Shown here piece after piece: positions 48,159 to 60,023 of a stretch of 64,000 nt of DNA. This DNA comes from Ceratobasidium sp. AG-K (taxonomy: Eukaryota > Basidiomycota > Agaricomycetes > Cantharellales > Ceratobasidiaceae). Location: the NCBI GenBank assembly GCA_037039685.1, contig JAWNGF010000001.1:9300001-9364000 (forward strand). Direction: 5' to 3'. Numbering within the stretch: the stretch's first letter is position 1; each line of letters begins with the position of its first letter. The notes under the pieces are model-generated. The model did no database searches. It worked only from the letters and a program-made list of their open reading frames with translations, and was not told the DNA's origin. The translations under genes were made by a program, and so were the position numbers.

Positions 48159-51100
48159 ATGTCCTCTCTCCCATGCCCCGAGGGCCGCAAAAGGGGCCTT
48201 ACCCCTTCCATGCGCTTTTTTTCCGAACCAAGAAGCTTACTTAAGCAAGCGTCGAGGTAAGGGCTCCGACACTCTGTGTCGACCGACTGTCTAACGTTCG
48301 ACCAAGTAATGGTCCCAGTCGATCAGTGTTTCATGAATTCGATTCACCGCCGGGATATCAATACGCCAACCCGAGGCCGACCATAAACCTGAACCTTGAG
48401 CCTAAAGACACCTGGAAAAGGCTTGAGACAACCCTTCGTGAAACAACTGGGTTCTTTCCACCTCTACAGTGGGCATTCATGCCTTGGCCTCCTCGCTTGA
48501 CATCGTCCAGGTCCGTTCGCCTCCGCTGCATGTTTATGGAATGCTGATAAATATCGCATACACGCAGGAGGCTGCCCAGCACCGCAAAGATTATGCTGAG
48601 CTTGCTCTGAATCTCTTGGATATTACCATGCTATTAAAAGAACATCTACACAAGCTGGGCTCCAACAGCATGTCAGACTGTGTCACTAATTTCGTGAAGT
48701 GGGCACCCTTTTACATATGAAGCGCAAACCAGAACTAATCAAGCCCAGATCGATTGAAGCAGAAGTGGCCTTCATACGCAAGAAGAAGGATCAAAATTTG
48801 GTGCAAGCAATTATTGGAGCTAGTGAAGATGCCGAGAGGCTGATTCAAAGCTACCGCCGGATTGATACCCTCTTCCGTCGACTGCAGGCGAGTGGCACCA
48901 TGACATTGTCGGAACTCCTTCCGGAGCCTAAGGCGGATGTAGACCGACGCCATTCTAAGCACCTGGAGCATCGTGGACGAGGAACGAGCGGTATAGTTCA
49001 TCATGCGCTTTTCTGTTGAGCCCACCAATGACCCTCCTTACTAGAACATACTACTTGAAGGGCTCTTGCCAGTGAAGTTGGAGAGCTACGACTCAGCGTT
49101 GCCAGAAAATATTATCCGACATACGTGTACGAAGAACACCAGGAAAGATCTTCTCTCAGGGTTAAACTTGTGGTCAGATGACCCCGAAAAGAAGCCAATA
49201 CACTGGATGAATGGTATGGCGGGCACCGGCAAGACTACCATTGCTTTCAGTCTCTCTGAAATGCTAGCCAAAAACAAACAACTTGGAGCAAGCTTTTTCT
49301 GCACACGTTCACAACCAGAATGTCGTGACATAGGTCGAATTATCCCCACGGTTGCCTATCAATTGGCCCGCTACTCGCACCCATTTCGGACAGCACTATG
49401 CAAATCAATCATTAATGACAGAGATATTGGAAGTCGGCAAATCCCTGAACAGTTTGAGCGTCTTTTAAAGGAGCCGCTATTAGCCGTCAGAGGGGCCATA
49501 CCGAATAACGTCGTAGTGGTCATCGACGCTCTGGATGAGTGCGACAACAACAACTACGTGGGGATATTTCTGGACGAGATCTTCAGACTGCAAGAGTGCT
49601 TTACCATCAAATTCCTTATTACGAGCCGACCCGAACCAGTGATCGACAAGAAGATGCTGTCTAAATCGGACGGCCCTCTGTCTTTACGATACCTACACGA
49701 AATACCAGAAGCTGTTGTGCAAGCGGACATTGTCTTGTACCTTCAGGAGGAGCTGGAAAGTATGTTGCTACCTCGAACAGAGATTGAGCAGCTTGCTCGA
49801 CTTTCAGGAAGTCTGTTCATTTACGCGGCTACCGCCGTCAGGTACATCCTACCAAACAAGGCCGATACCGCCATTGACCCCCAGGAGCGCCTCCAGACTG
49901 TACTTTCAATCAAGTCAGAATCAGCCAAGAGACACTCCGAACTCGATGCATTGTACAGGACCATTCTCATATCGGCATTTAACGAGGAAGCACTTGAGAG
50001 ATCGGAGCTACTGCGAGTGCAACTTGTCCTTTGGACAGCCATATGCACGCGTGAACCAATTAAGATCGAGACGCTTGCAAGGCTGGCGGGACTTGATGAA
50101 AAGCCTACATGGAGAATCTTGCAGTCTTTACGATCCGTTTTGCACGTCTCTGAAACCAGCAAGCACGTTTCACCCCTCCATTCGTCCTTTCCAGATTTTA
50201 TCTTTGCGCAGGAAAGGTCTCAACAATATTTTTGCAGCCAGCGAAGTCATGGCGAATTCCTAACCCGTCAATGTTTCAAAGTGATGGAGACGGAACTTCG
50301 TTCCAATATTTGCAGGCTAGGCTCCTCATTTTTATTAGATGACCAAGTCAACTGCTTGCAAAAACGTATACTGGACCACGTACCCTGGACACTATCTCAT
50401 GTGTGTCAATACTGGGGCGATTATCTTTCACTCGCTATTCCCACCGAGCAGCTGTTTGCAGGATTGGATGACTTCCTATCGAATCGACTTCTCTTCTGGA
50501 TGGAGGTATTGAATTTGAGCAAGGCCATGAGTAGGGGCGTATTAGTACTGCAAAAAGTACAAACATGGTTATCGGTTAGTACACAATAAAAAGTGGTCTT
50601 TAGGAACTACTTAGCCAGGTTTACACGTAGATCAGCCAACCGCCCCCTGATTTAAGACAATTAATAGCAGATTCCCTTAAATTCGTCACTTCCTTCAATG
50701 CCAGCCCAGTATCGCTCTCCACCCCACACCTTTACATCTCTGCGCTTCCTTTCTGCCAGGCGACCAGCCTAGTATTCACAAAGTATTGGGTCCGCATGCA
50801 GGGCCTGGTAACGGTGAAGGGGCTCGCCCTCAGTGAGAATGGATCGGCCTCCGTTGCCAGTTGGCATACAGGTGGGGACGGTCAAATCAGTGTCATTGTC
50901 TCCCGATGGAAACCTGATAGCATTTGGCGGGAGTCGAACACCATCCAAAAAGCGAGCTGGGGTGGGTCACACTGGGGTACTGAACCAACACAACGGCATA
51001 CGCGCTCCCGATCCTTCCAGTGGACATACTGGCCTCGTCAATTCCGTTGCATTTTCTCCTAAGGGTAGATACTATGCATCTGGATCCGCCGATCGCACCG

Positions 51101-52891
51101 TGTGTGTGTGGAATTCTTCAGATGGCAAACTGGTGGCTGGTCCATTTCGGCGGCATTCGCGCCCAGTTAATTCGGTAGCTTTCTCGCCTGATGACACTCT
51201 GATTGCTTCCGGTTCTGATGACCGAACTTTATGCCTATGGAACGCGGAGAGTGGTCAATTGGTTGCTGGTCCTTTGAAGGGACACACAGACGGGATTAGG
51301 TCGGTTGTGTTTTCACCGACTGGCGCTCATGTCGCTTCCGGCGCCTCCGATCATACCATCCACATTTGGAACGTGCGACATGGGGAGTTTGCAACCAAGC
51401 TGATCATAGCTCATGATGCACCGATTCGCTGTCTAGCGTATTCCCCTGACGGAACGCAAATCGTTTCTGGTTCTCGCAACAAGACTATCTGCGTTTGGAG
51501 CGCGTGCGATGGAACACTCGTGACTGGTCCGCTCATTGGCCCACACCAAGCCTATAAACTCAGTAGCCTTCTCTCCTGACGGCAAGCGCGTCATATCAGG
51601 GTCTTCCGATAAAACTTTTTGTGTGTGGGATATACAAGAGGGCAAACGTATCACCGGGCCTATTGAGGGGCATACGAGTTCCGTCTCAGCCGTCGCGTTC
51701 TTGCCCAATGGCACCCGAATCGTCTCCGGATCTCGCGATGAGCATATTAATGTCTGGAGTACCCAAAGTAACGAACATAATGCTGGAAATTTCCGAGGGC
51801 ATGCTAAGCCTGTCAACTCAGTGGCTTTCTCTCCAGACGGTCAACAGCTTGCCTCCGCTTCGTCCGACCACACTATCTGCATATGGAACGTATTAGATGG
51901 AAAGCTTATCATCGGACCCCTTGAAGGACATAATGACTTGGTAAAATCAGTTTCTTTTGCCCCGGACGCCTCTCGTTTAGTGTCCGGTTCTCTCGACAAG
52001 TCTATCTGCTTTTGGCGTGTAGCAGATGGCAAGCTTATCAGCTCCATCAAAGGGCATCTCGGTTCTATCTTATGTGTAGCATTTTTTCCTAACGGCACAG
52101 CTATCGTTTCCGGTTCGTCTGACAGCACGGTTTCTGTATGGGACGTGGAAACTGGCACACAGATCGCCGGCCCTCTCGTTGGTCATGCCGACGCAGTACA
52201 CTCGGTCACGCTCTCGCCCAACGGAAATTTCATCGTCTCGGCCTCACATGACAAAATCATATGCATATGGAGCGTACTGAAGGGGAATCTCATTCGTCGA
52301 ATTGGAGGCAACGAAAGCCTAGCTTACTGTGTGGCGTATTCACCAAACGGCAAGTACATCGCAATGGGCTCTGGAGACAAAGCATCCATCTGTGGGATGT
52401 AAAGGGCGGCGAACATACGGCTCGTAGATTTGGACAAGGCGATCACCCGGTCGAGCTGATAGCGTTTTCATCTAACGGGGAATCCGTCGCAACTGCTTCT
52501 CGCAATGGCATTATTTGTGTCTGGGACGTCGAAAGCGGTCAACTGGTTGCGGGCCCTTTCGTGGGGCACAACAAGCCGATCTATTGCATAAAGTACTCGC
52601 CCGATGGCACATGTATAGCCTCTTGCTCCCGCGATTGTTCAATCCGCATACTACGTCTGACAAAGAGCACAGAATATCCCCCGATCCTTGATGGAAAGTG
52701 GGACTTTCAGTCTTCTGGTTGGGTTCGTAAGAGCTCCGGGGAGTATTTGTTTTGGGTTCCCCAACACTTGCGTTCATCGTTTCCACGCCCTTGGCAGTCA
52801 TGCGTTATTGGTTCAGAAGGTAGCTTGCAGGTTGATTACACCGATATTCCTGCTTGGCGAGAATTGGTCAAAATGTTACGTGGATCAATGA
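48159..52891 (+). pseudogene. NACHT-WD40 NLR gene with multiple frameshifts
   Basis: Start at 48159 (MSSLPCPEGRKRGLTPSMRF). Exons carry a helical N-terminus (DTWKRLETTLRETTGFFPPL, HALASSLDIVQ, DAERLIQSYRRIDTLFRRLQ). A GC-AG intron at 48888 leads to STWSIVDEERA. The NACHT domain (49060-50580) has Walker A GMAGTGKTT and Walker B VVVVIDALDEC. Then come about 14 WD40 repeats and a C-terminal block (SSGWVRKSSGEYLFWVP, VDYT..FLLGENW). Homology changes frame at about 48466 (-1), 50874-50877 (GGGG, +1), 51540-51542 (CCC, +1), 52379-52381 (AAA, -1) and about 52843 (+1). Three of these lie in homopolymers, so errors in the read are possible. Otherwise this is a decayed NLR. The gene type matches the one at 31236-36473 without the C2-like domain. 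Confidence 0.8.
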
Positions 52892-53248
52892 TTCTCGTTC
52901 GTCGTATGTTTGTCATTTTGTACGGATCTCCCCATAGCTTATGTCTTAGTTACTACGATATGCGTCACCCATCATCATGCCATGTACTTATACTACCTCA
53001 TCCGTGCCATAGCTACCCCACTAAGTCGTGACGGTCTATGCGCGCTCCTGAAATCTGACCACCCACCCTGTCTATATGTCGAAGGAACGTGAATCGATCG
53101 AACCCAAGCGCATATACCCAACAAACTCGAGCTCGAGCCCTAGAAGAATGTCTCACAACTTGTCACGCTCAACCATGAGTGATCTACAACATCTATTGAA
53201 GAAACTAAAGCTACAAGTTAAACGCACAGCGCTCAACACCACCACCGT
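52892..53248. other. Intergenic, no gene seen
   Basis: Spacer between convergent genes. The longer open frame to 53031 is the out-of-frame read-through of the NLR C-terminus. Confidence 0.5.
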
Positions 53249-54468
53249 CTAGACCCGATCAGCCGAGAACCGAACCGTACGCATGCGAGGCGGGGCGGAC
53301 TTGAAGTAGCGCCTGTACACGGCGGTCGCAACAGGAGGCTCGGCGATGCGCTTCTTGGCTGCGGCCGGAGCCTCGGTCGCAGCAGCAGATTCGGTAGACG
53401 TGGCTGCTGCCTCGGTCGATGAGGCAGCGGCGGCATCAGTGGTCGTTGCCGCAGCGGACTCGGTGGCAGTCGCAGCAGCGTCGGTGGTAGTAGCAGTGGC
53501 AGTAGCAGTCTCAGTTTCGTTCAGGGCCGAAGTTGTTGCGGATGCGGTCTAATAGTCATAAACGGTCAGTCAAAACAAACCAATGAAAAGTGATGTAAAC
53601 ATACCGCCGTCGTTGTAGAGTTGTTCCCTCCGCCATTTCCACCCTTGTTCCCACCGTTTCCGTTCTTCCCGTCCTTTCCATTGCCGTTCTTATTTCCGTT
53701 GCCGTTGCCGTTCTTATTCCCATTGCCGTTCTTGTTCCCATTGCCATTCTTGCCGTTTCCGTTTCCGTTCTTGCCACCGTTGTTGCCCTTATTACCCCTG
53801 TTGGGCTTGGCAGTCTATGCAAAACTGTTAGACGCCAATATATTCGAATAAAACAAAGAGAACATACCACAGTAACGGTCGCGGTGACAGTGACGGTACC
53901 AGCACCACCCGCAGCCTCGGTGGTGGTAGCGGTGGCAGTCTCAACGGCAGAGGTGGTATCGGTCTATGGGAAAGAAATGTTGATAAAAAGAATCCCGGTG
54001 CAAATACAGCAATACTAACGGCGGTGGCAGCAGACGTAGTGGCCGTGGCAGTCTCGTTGCCAGCAGCACCAGTCTCAGTGACAACGGCAGTAGAGTCTGT
54101 GACGGAGGCAGTCTCGGTGGCAGCAGCTGTCTCGGTGACAGAAGCTGTGTCCGTTACAGCAGCAGTTTCGGTCGCCGCAACAGACTCTGTAGCGGTGACA
54201 TTGGCGGCAGCGGTTTCGGTCGCGGTCTCAAGGGCGGCCGAAGTTTCGGTCGCAGTAGCAGCTACAGTCTCGGTAGCATTGGCGGCGTTGTTCGAGGACT
54301 TGAGGTTGTATCCGCGAGCTACAAGGCCATGCTACGGGATTAAATTATTAGCTTTGGTCACTTGGCAGAGCACATAATTAGACTCACAGATGATTGTTGG
54401 CCAAGGAATGGCAAAGCCAGAGTAGAGGAAGCGCTCAAAGCGAGCAGAGAAAGGACAGAAACCTTCAT
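53249..54468 (-). CDS. Secreted low-complexity protein with Thr/Ala and Asn-Gly-Lys repeats
   Basis: Five exons. The start at 54468 gives a signal peptide (MKVSVLSLLALSASSTLALP). Next is a Thr/Ala/Glu/Val-rich region built on TETA-like units, then GGAGTVTVTATVTV, then a Gly/Asn/Lys tract of NGNGKNGNGNK type, then another Thr/Ala region (ESAAATTTDAAAA). The C-terminus is different in kind: after AAAKKR, a possible Kex2-type dibasic site, comes a basic tail with AVYRRYFKSAPPRMRTVRF. The Thr/Ser density suggests heavy O-mannosylation and a cell-wall or extracellular location. No GPI signal is seen. No enzyme domain is visible. Confidence 0.75.
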
Positions 54469-55071
54469 AGTGGGCTAGTAAAAAAAGAGTCGAAAGTAGT
54501 ACCGAAGCGTAAATGAAGGTGCCGGCACCAAGGAATGTCAGAGAGGGAACGAAAGTTAAAGTCAACAAGACGAAGCACTCGATCACAGACCGAGGGAAGG
54601 AGGAGCAAAACGACCTGAGATCACGGCATGCCCCCGCGTCGGGTTTTAAGTGGGATCGACAGTCCTTCTTCCCCCCCGGTCCCTTGGTGAAAAAAGTCGG
54701 GCGCTCCACGTCTCCAGGGCGTCGCCACCAGAAGACGAACGGTTGCTATTCCCCGGTTATGGGGCGCAAAAGGACAGCAAGCCAAGCGAATCGACTCCCG
54801 CATGTGGAATAGCCCCGAGAATACAAGAATCAAACCGCAGTATTCGGCGTCATCACCCCGAGGACCGGAGCGCTAGCATCGAATATCGCCGTCCGCACAA
54901 AAGCAAGCGATTGTCGATAAGATAATGTTGAATTTCCATTTGACCCCAGTATAAATACAGTACGTGCGTTATATGAGTTCATAACAGAGACTTGGCAAAT
55001 TGTCGAGGAAAGGTCCAGACTCTGTCTGTATCACGTGACTCAACCAATTCATATCCTTTATCCCGATCAGC
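54469..55071. other. Divergent upstream region
   Basis: Lies between the secreted repeat protein (minus) and the ketopantoate reductase-like gene (plus). A TATAAATA box-like sequence occurs at about 54950-54957, 115 bp before the plus-strand start. Confidence 0.4.
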
Positions 55072-56460
55072 ATGAGCGAAACACAGCGCTTTTTGGTTTT
55101 TGGTCTTGGCGGGTGAGCAATCCGACGCTTCAATACAAATGTTTCCTAAACACATGCGCCCAATAGAATCGGGGCAGTCCATTCCTTGGCGCTCCACCGT
55201 GCAGGCCACCCCGTCTCTGCCGTCGCAAGGTCAAACATTCAGTCAGTCAGACAAAATGCAAGTCGTACGATAGATACGAGATTACATTCTTTGTAAATTA
55301 AATATTGTTTCTAGGGACTGAGCATAAAGAGCTCTGTATTCGGGGATTCTCAAGTGAACTTTGAAAAAGGTATGTGGATTGGTTGAATGTGCATGCGACT
55401 GATCTACGATCTCCATGTCAACCAGTTGTCTCTAGTTCAGATTCCCAATCCGCTGACGTGTGGACATATGTTCTCGTCGCGACCAAGGCACTCTTGAACT
55501 CGTCGCCGTCGCTACCAGAGCTTCTAGAACCGTTTGTCACCGAAGAAGCCACGACGATCGTGCTGATTCAGAATGGAGTGGGTATCGAGGTGCGTTTGTT
55601 TATTGTCCCTGCTCATTTGTGCGGAGTAAGATTGTCGGTTAGGATCATGTTCGCGCCCGATGGCCTAAAAATACAATTATTAGCTGTGTTGTAAGTGTCG
55701 ATCTTGGCTTCGATCCCGTTGTCCCTTGTTGATCATTTGATAGACCTGGATCGGTGCAACGCAAATTAGTTCCGGAGTTGTCAACCACCTTCAAGGTGTC
55801 AAAGATGATATTGGGCTATTCACATCCACCATCGACCCAGCCCTCGAAAAGCGACGCCTCGATACGCTCAGCTCAGTGCTGACAGCTGGCGGGCTAGATG
55901 TCGAATTGGTAGAAAATATCCAGCAACGGAGATGGGAAAAGGTCACATGGTAACTTACATTTCACTTCAGCTGTTGGTACTCTGTCGACGTTCAAATAGG
56001 AATTGCGCATGGAACGCCCTTACTGCTCTAACTGGTACCAACACGCTCGAATGGCTCACGTCTTCCGATGACGCCGAGGCGCTTTCGCGTGACGTGATGA
56101 GAGAAGTCATTACCGTAGCCCAGGTTAGCGTCACTCTGTGCCTTTGCGTTCTCTCAACTTACGAGGAATCTAGGCACTCGGGTTGAACATCTCGTTCAAC
56201 CTAATAGACGAGCTGATGGCAAAGGTATCCGGCAAACCTCTAATTAGCTCGATGCAAGTCGATGCAGCTAATAATAGGCCTATGGAAACGGAGGTGTGTA
56301 CGATTGTTTCCGTTTGCATTTCGTCTCATTAATATTGGGCAAGGTAATCGTCGGCACGCCCTTGCGCAAAGCAAAAGAATTGGGCATCCCTACGCCGATT
56401 CTGCGCACCCTGTATGCGCTACTTGTGTCCAAGGAGAAGAAGTACCTCAGATCCAAGTAG
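55072..56460 (+). CDS. 2-dehydropantoate 2-reductase-like protein (ApbA/PanE family)
   Basis: Start at 55072 (MSETQRFLVFGLGG). The exon 1-2 join gives the Rossmann motif VFGLGGIGAVHSLAL, followed by VLVATKALLN and TTIVLIQNGVGIE. Later exons give WIGATQISSGVVNH, ENIQQRRWEKVTWNCAWNAL (the K and N region of the active site), LDELMAKVSGKPLISSMQVD (as spliced, FNLIDELMAK) and NRPMETEVIVGTPLRKAKEL, ending KYLRSK at 56460. The family reduces ketopantoate with NADPH for pantothenate and CoA synthesis. Fungi carry several paralogs, so the precise substrate is not certain. Intron borders are regular and no lesion was found. Confidence 0.86.
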
Positions 56461-57125
56461 CGTGGATGCACCGCTGTGAGTTCACATGTAGAATTTGGTG
56501 AATTGATAAATTTGGAATCTGGGGCGTCGGCTGCCCAACGGTTGGAGGTAACTCGAGCTTCTTGAAGTATCTATGACGTAGCAAAGGACGGATGACGAAC
56601 CTCAGAGGTAAAAACGATGGACACCAACAGGAATGCGTCCATCTAAGATATGCTTATGAATCTGGACCGAGGCTCAGAGGTGTACGATTTGATTCGCAAT
56701 GAGTGGCGAGTCACTCGAGTCCCGATTGAGAGCCAATGAGGCTAGGAAGAGTGGAGAAATGAGTAAGTTAAAATACTAGTAAACGTGAGACACTGCCCGG
56801 CGGTCTGTGCGCTGAAGTAATTGGCTTGAACAAAATAAATTTCTTAGGGCGTGTCTTGCTGCATACATGTTTAGTTGGCTATAAGGGCCGGATGGTTATT
56901 CCTTATCAACTGGCGCCTCCCGGCAGTAGTGTCCTGACGATCCGGATCAGTCGCCATATCTCTCGAAGCAGTGTTATGTATCTTACAGTCCTATAGATGA
57001 CCAAAGTGAGTCGTGCTCGAACTCCCTTGGCCCCTACTCCCGATCTCTACCTCTCAAGAATCTAGCAAGTATTACCTTCTTGAAACCATTAGTTGCTAAA
57101 TTTCCACTTGAGATCATCACAAGTT
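56461..57125. other. Intergenic, no gene seen
   Basis: No conserved open frame or clear repeat. Confidence 0.5.
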
Positions 57126-57340
57126 ATGAGCGTATAAGATGCAAGGCTCTTTTTGTTCGCCCAATATGTAGGTTTCTCTGTTCTCGCTGCTCGTGTTGAG
57201 CGCTGGTTTAACGCTCGCCTCGCCCTCTTTGATCAATCAGGAGTAAGCTCGACACCGACCACCATTATCATCGACTAAAATTTCACAGAATGCCTCGGGG
57301 ACTCGCTGGTACGTCCCCGGGACTTTGGGCGACTTGAGCA
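57126..57340 (+). other. Possible small secreted peptide gene or decayed signal peptide
   Basis: From 57172 the frame reads VSLFSLLVLSAGLTLASP, a convincing signal peptide resembling that of the secreted protein at 54468 (KVSVLSLLALSASSTLALP). The nearest ATG (57166) is followed directly by TAG. Alternatively that TAG is the acceptor of a short intron after a two-codon exon (ATG AGC at 57126). A GTAAGC donor at 57243 and CACAG acceptor at 57288 could add a third exon, giving a peptide of only about 40 residues. Either an intact tiny secreted peptide or a remnant. Confidence 0.25.
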
Positions 57341-57873
57341 GGAAGGGCGGATATGGAAGTAGAAATCTCAAGCCACGGGGTGGCGGGCAGGGAAATCTGC
57401 ATAAAGGGTGATGGGCCCCAGTTTACTCGACAGCTAGAACATGACAAGGGGTGTGGGTAGTTCCAAAATATCTTTGACATTTTTATTAGTTATGGTAGCG
57501 TACCTTCTGCGCTTAGTTGACTTGCTGGGAGATACTGGTTGGTCCCTGAAGATTCCTAGGCGTGAAGTGTGAGTCAGTTTGCCCAATTGCAAAGTTAGGA
57601 AGAAAGTCAGTAAGTAACAAACGCGCTCGTACTCATGAAGTCAATAATTTATATGAGCCTCGTTACCATTGCTGATGGGGAGCCCTCGCACATTGATGAG
57701 GTAGTACTAGCTGGTCCTGACTAACACCATTGTAATTGCTAAACATCATTGGCGGTCCGGCCCGACGGCTCCGGCCGGTCTCTATATTTAGCCAAATCAC
57801 CGACGGTTGTTGATCTCAGGGAAATATAAAGTCGACTCGAAGTCACACTGAAAGCAAGCTTTAGCACACTAGA
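57341..57873. other. Upstream region of alpha/beta hydrolase gene
   Basis: No gene seen. TATATTTA at 57782 and AAATATAAAG at 57822 are TATA-like and lie within 100 bp of the hydrolase start. Confidence 0.4.
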
Positions 57874-59139
57874 ATGACTGATCCATCAATCCTCAACGGT
57901 CCCTTTCACCCTGATCTCCTCCCACATATCGATCCGGAGTACTTAGCTTTCCACAACCAGCACCTCGCCCATCAACCTGCAATCCATAAAGTCCCATGGA
58001 ACCCAGCGTGCCGTATTGGGCCCATCAACCTCGGCGGTCTTGAACCTTGCCAAGTCGGCGAAGTAAAAGATTTGCTGATTCCGCGCGACCCTTCTGTAAA
58101 GGTCCGAGTATTCACTCCACCCCAGGAAATCGAACGCCCAAAGGATGGATGGCCGGTCTTGGTGTATTTTCATGGCGGAGGGTGGGTGCTTGGAAATGTT
58201 GATACTGAGAACTCGTTTAGCGCGAGAACGTGTTTGAGTGAGTGGATCCTATCGCAGTGAGAACATTTTTAGGACCGGTGTGTTATAGCTGCGAAATGTA
58301 TCGTCGTTTCGGTCGACTATCGTTTGGCACCTGAGCACGTCTTTCCAGCTGCGGTAGACGACTCATGGACTGCGCTCCAATGGGTCCATGAACAAGGTCC
58401 CATTGAATTAGGCATCGATCCAGCTAATATTGCAGTTGGAGGTTCCTCCGCGTACGTGCCAGTCAACTCACCCAGAGCGACTGAAGATTGACGGATATGA
58501 ACATCTACACTAGGGGAGGAAACCTAAGCGCTGTTATGACCCAGCGTGCTGTAACTCGCACTCCTCCTCTACCTATCGTCTTCCAGGTCCTCATGGTCCC
58601 AGTAACCGACAACACAATTCTTCCCGACGGATCTTCCCAGCTCTCGCCTTCTATCCAATATGCATCTTGGGTAAAATGGAAAAATACCTTGCCGCTCAGT
58701 CCCGAAAAAATGCTTTGGTTCAGGCAATACTATTTGCCTGACAAAGAAAAATGGTCTCATGTGGACGCTTCGCCCATTTTTCAAAGGGATGAAAAAGTGT
58801 GGGCTGCGTTGCCAAATGCATGGGTAGGAGTTGCAGAATTGGACATCTTGAATTCAGAAGGGAGATTGTACGCGCAAAAGCTAGAAAAGGCTGGGAAGAG
58901 GGTCGAGTTGGTCGAGTATCCTGGTGAGTCTGCATATAAATCGTTACAAGGGGTAGGTACTCATACCATATAGGTTCGCCACACTCTATTATGGCCATGG
59001 ATGAGGTACGAGTATGTTTACTTGACCAACAGCTTATATTGACGACAAACTGGGTTCTCAGGCAATTAAGGCAGGCTTCCAGTTAGGAGAGGATGCAGCT
59101 CGTGCGTTGCATCGAGCATTCTACAACTGGTCTGCCTAA
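57874..59139 (+). CDS. Alpha/beta hydrolase, hormone-sensitive lipase type
   Basis: Start at 57874 ([19 protein letters not shown]). The oxyanion-hole motif HGGGW follows PVLVYF near residue 105. A spliced exon gives [20 protein letters not shown], and the nucleophile elbow GGSSAGGN spans another intron (GxSxG, with the second Ser). The acid is probably the D of [11 protein letters not shown], and the His lies in [10 protein letters not shown]. The C-terminus is [13 protein letters not shown] at 59139. The order HGGGW, DYRLAPE, GxSAGG, D, H defines the alpha/beta hydrolase-3 family: esterases or lipases for short acyl esters. No signal peptide is seen, so it is likely cytosolic. Confidence 0.88.
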
Positions 59140-59607
59140 TTTTCTACATACTCTGGTTAAAATTGTAATTAAGTTCTGGGGTTTTTGCTTGACTTCAAGG
59201 GCTTCCGGAATACCTCGGCCGACTTAAGGTCGAGCTGGTCAAACCAGAGCAAGTCGTGTGTTAGAAATTTTGCTAGATTATTCCTTTATGCCAATGCATT
59301 TCGTTCCAAGTACTATAGAATTGGACATGCGTCCCGAACCCAGAAAGGCGTCACCAAGCTTGAGCAATCAAAATTCCGTTCACACTCTGAGCATGTGTCT
59401 TCAAGTCAGCTTGGAGGCTTGTCGAAGACATATTCCCATAGTTGCCGATCGCTACAGCGCGCATTCCAGCTACCTTGGCCCTATACCAAAACGTTGTTCC
59501 ACCGACATGACTGAAATATTGGGGTAGCATATAATCACATCGCTGGAGCAGTTCCGGAAATCGTAGCGGTTGCTGCATCGCTCTCGATGCCACCGTGGAC
59601 CCCAAAT
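59140..59607. other. Intergenic, no gene seen
   Basis: 3' of the hydrolase gene. No recognisable coding or repeat feature before the hairpin block that follows. Confidence 0.45.
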
Positions 59608-59781
59608 CTCCGTAAAATACGGAGGTTTATGCGGAGGTTTACTCCGTGTCGTTGGCAAAACACGGCGGTAAACCTCGTATCTTGGTCAGCGGTCGTTGGA
59701 GTGCCTTGATCTCGACGCTGGATACGGTGATTACCTCCGTGTTTTGCCAAGGACTTGGATCAAACTCCGTAAAATACGGAG
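59608..59781. repeat. Nested inverted-repeat block
   Basis: The 17-base palindromic unit CTCCGTAAAATACGGAG occurs at 59608-59624 and 59765-59781. Between them TTGGCAAAACACGGCGGTAA (59653-59672) is inverted at 59731-59750 with one mismatch. A short direct repeat CGGAGGTTTA lies at the left end. The symmetry suggests a small foldback or MITE-like element. No terminal duplication was identified. Confidence 0.6.
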
Positions 59782-60023
59782 TTTTAGGGCCCATAGTGTG
59801 CAAGGGCATATTCGAAGGTCAGGGACACTACATTTCACTACAATCAGGTTGGATTGGGTCGCAATCCATGTTTCCGACTGCCTCCAGCCATCCCAGCGAG
59901 GCCTAAAGCAGGACGTAGGTCAGAAAGCGTTTTGATTAGCCTCGAAATATTCTTCGGTTTTCTACGCGCCAGACCGTTATGAGGACTTTCTATGTAGCGT
60001 TTATTTGTTGCGGATGCACTCAC

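Noticed and set aside
53346..53851. Plus-strand Ala/Val-rich and Pro/Phe/Leu-rich open frames
   Set aside because: They are antisense to the Thr/Ala and Asn-Gly-Lys repeats of the secreted protein.
59608..59781. CRISPR-like array
   Set aside because: Only two copies of the palindromic unit exist, without regular spacers, and the genome is fungal.
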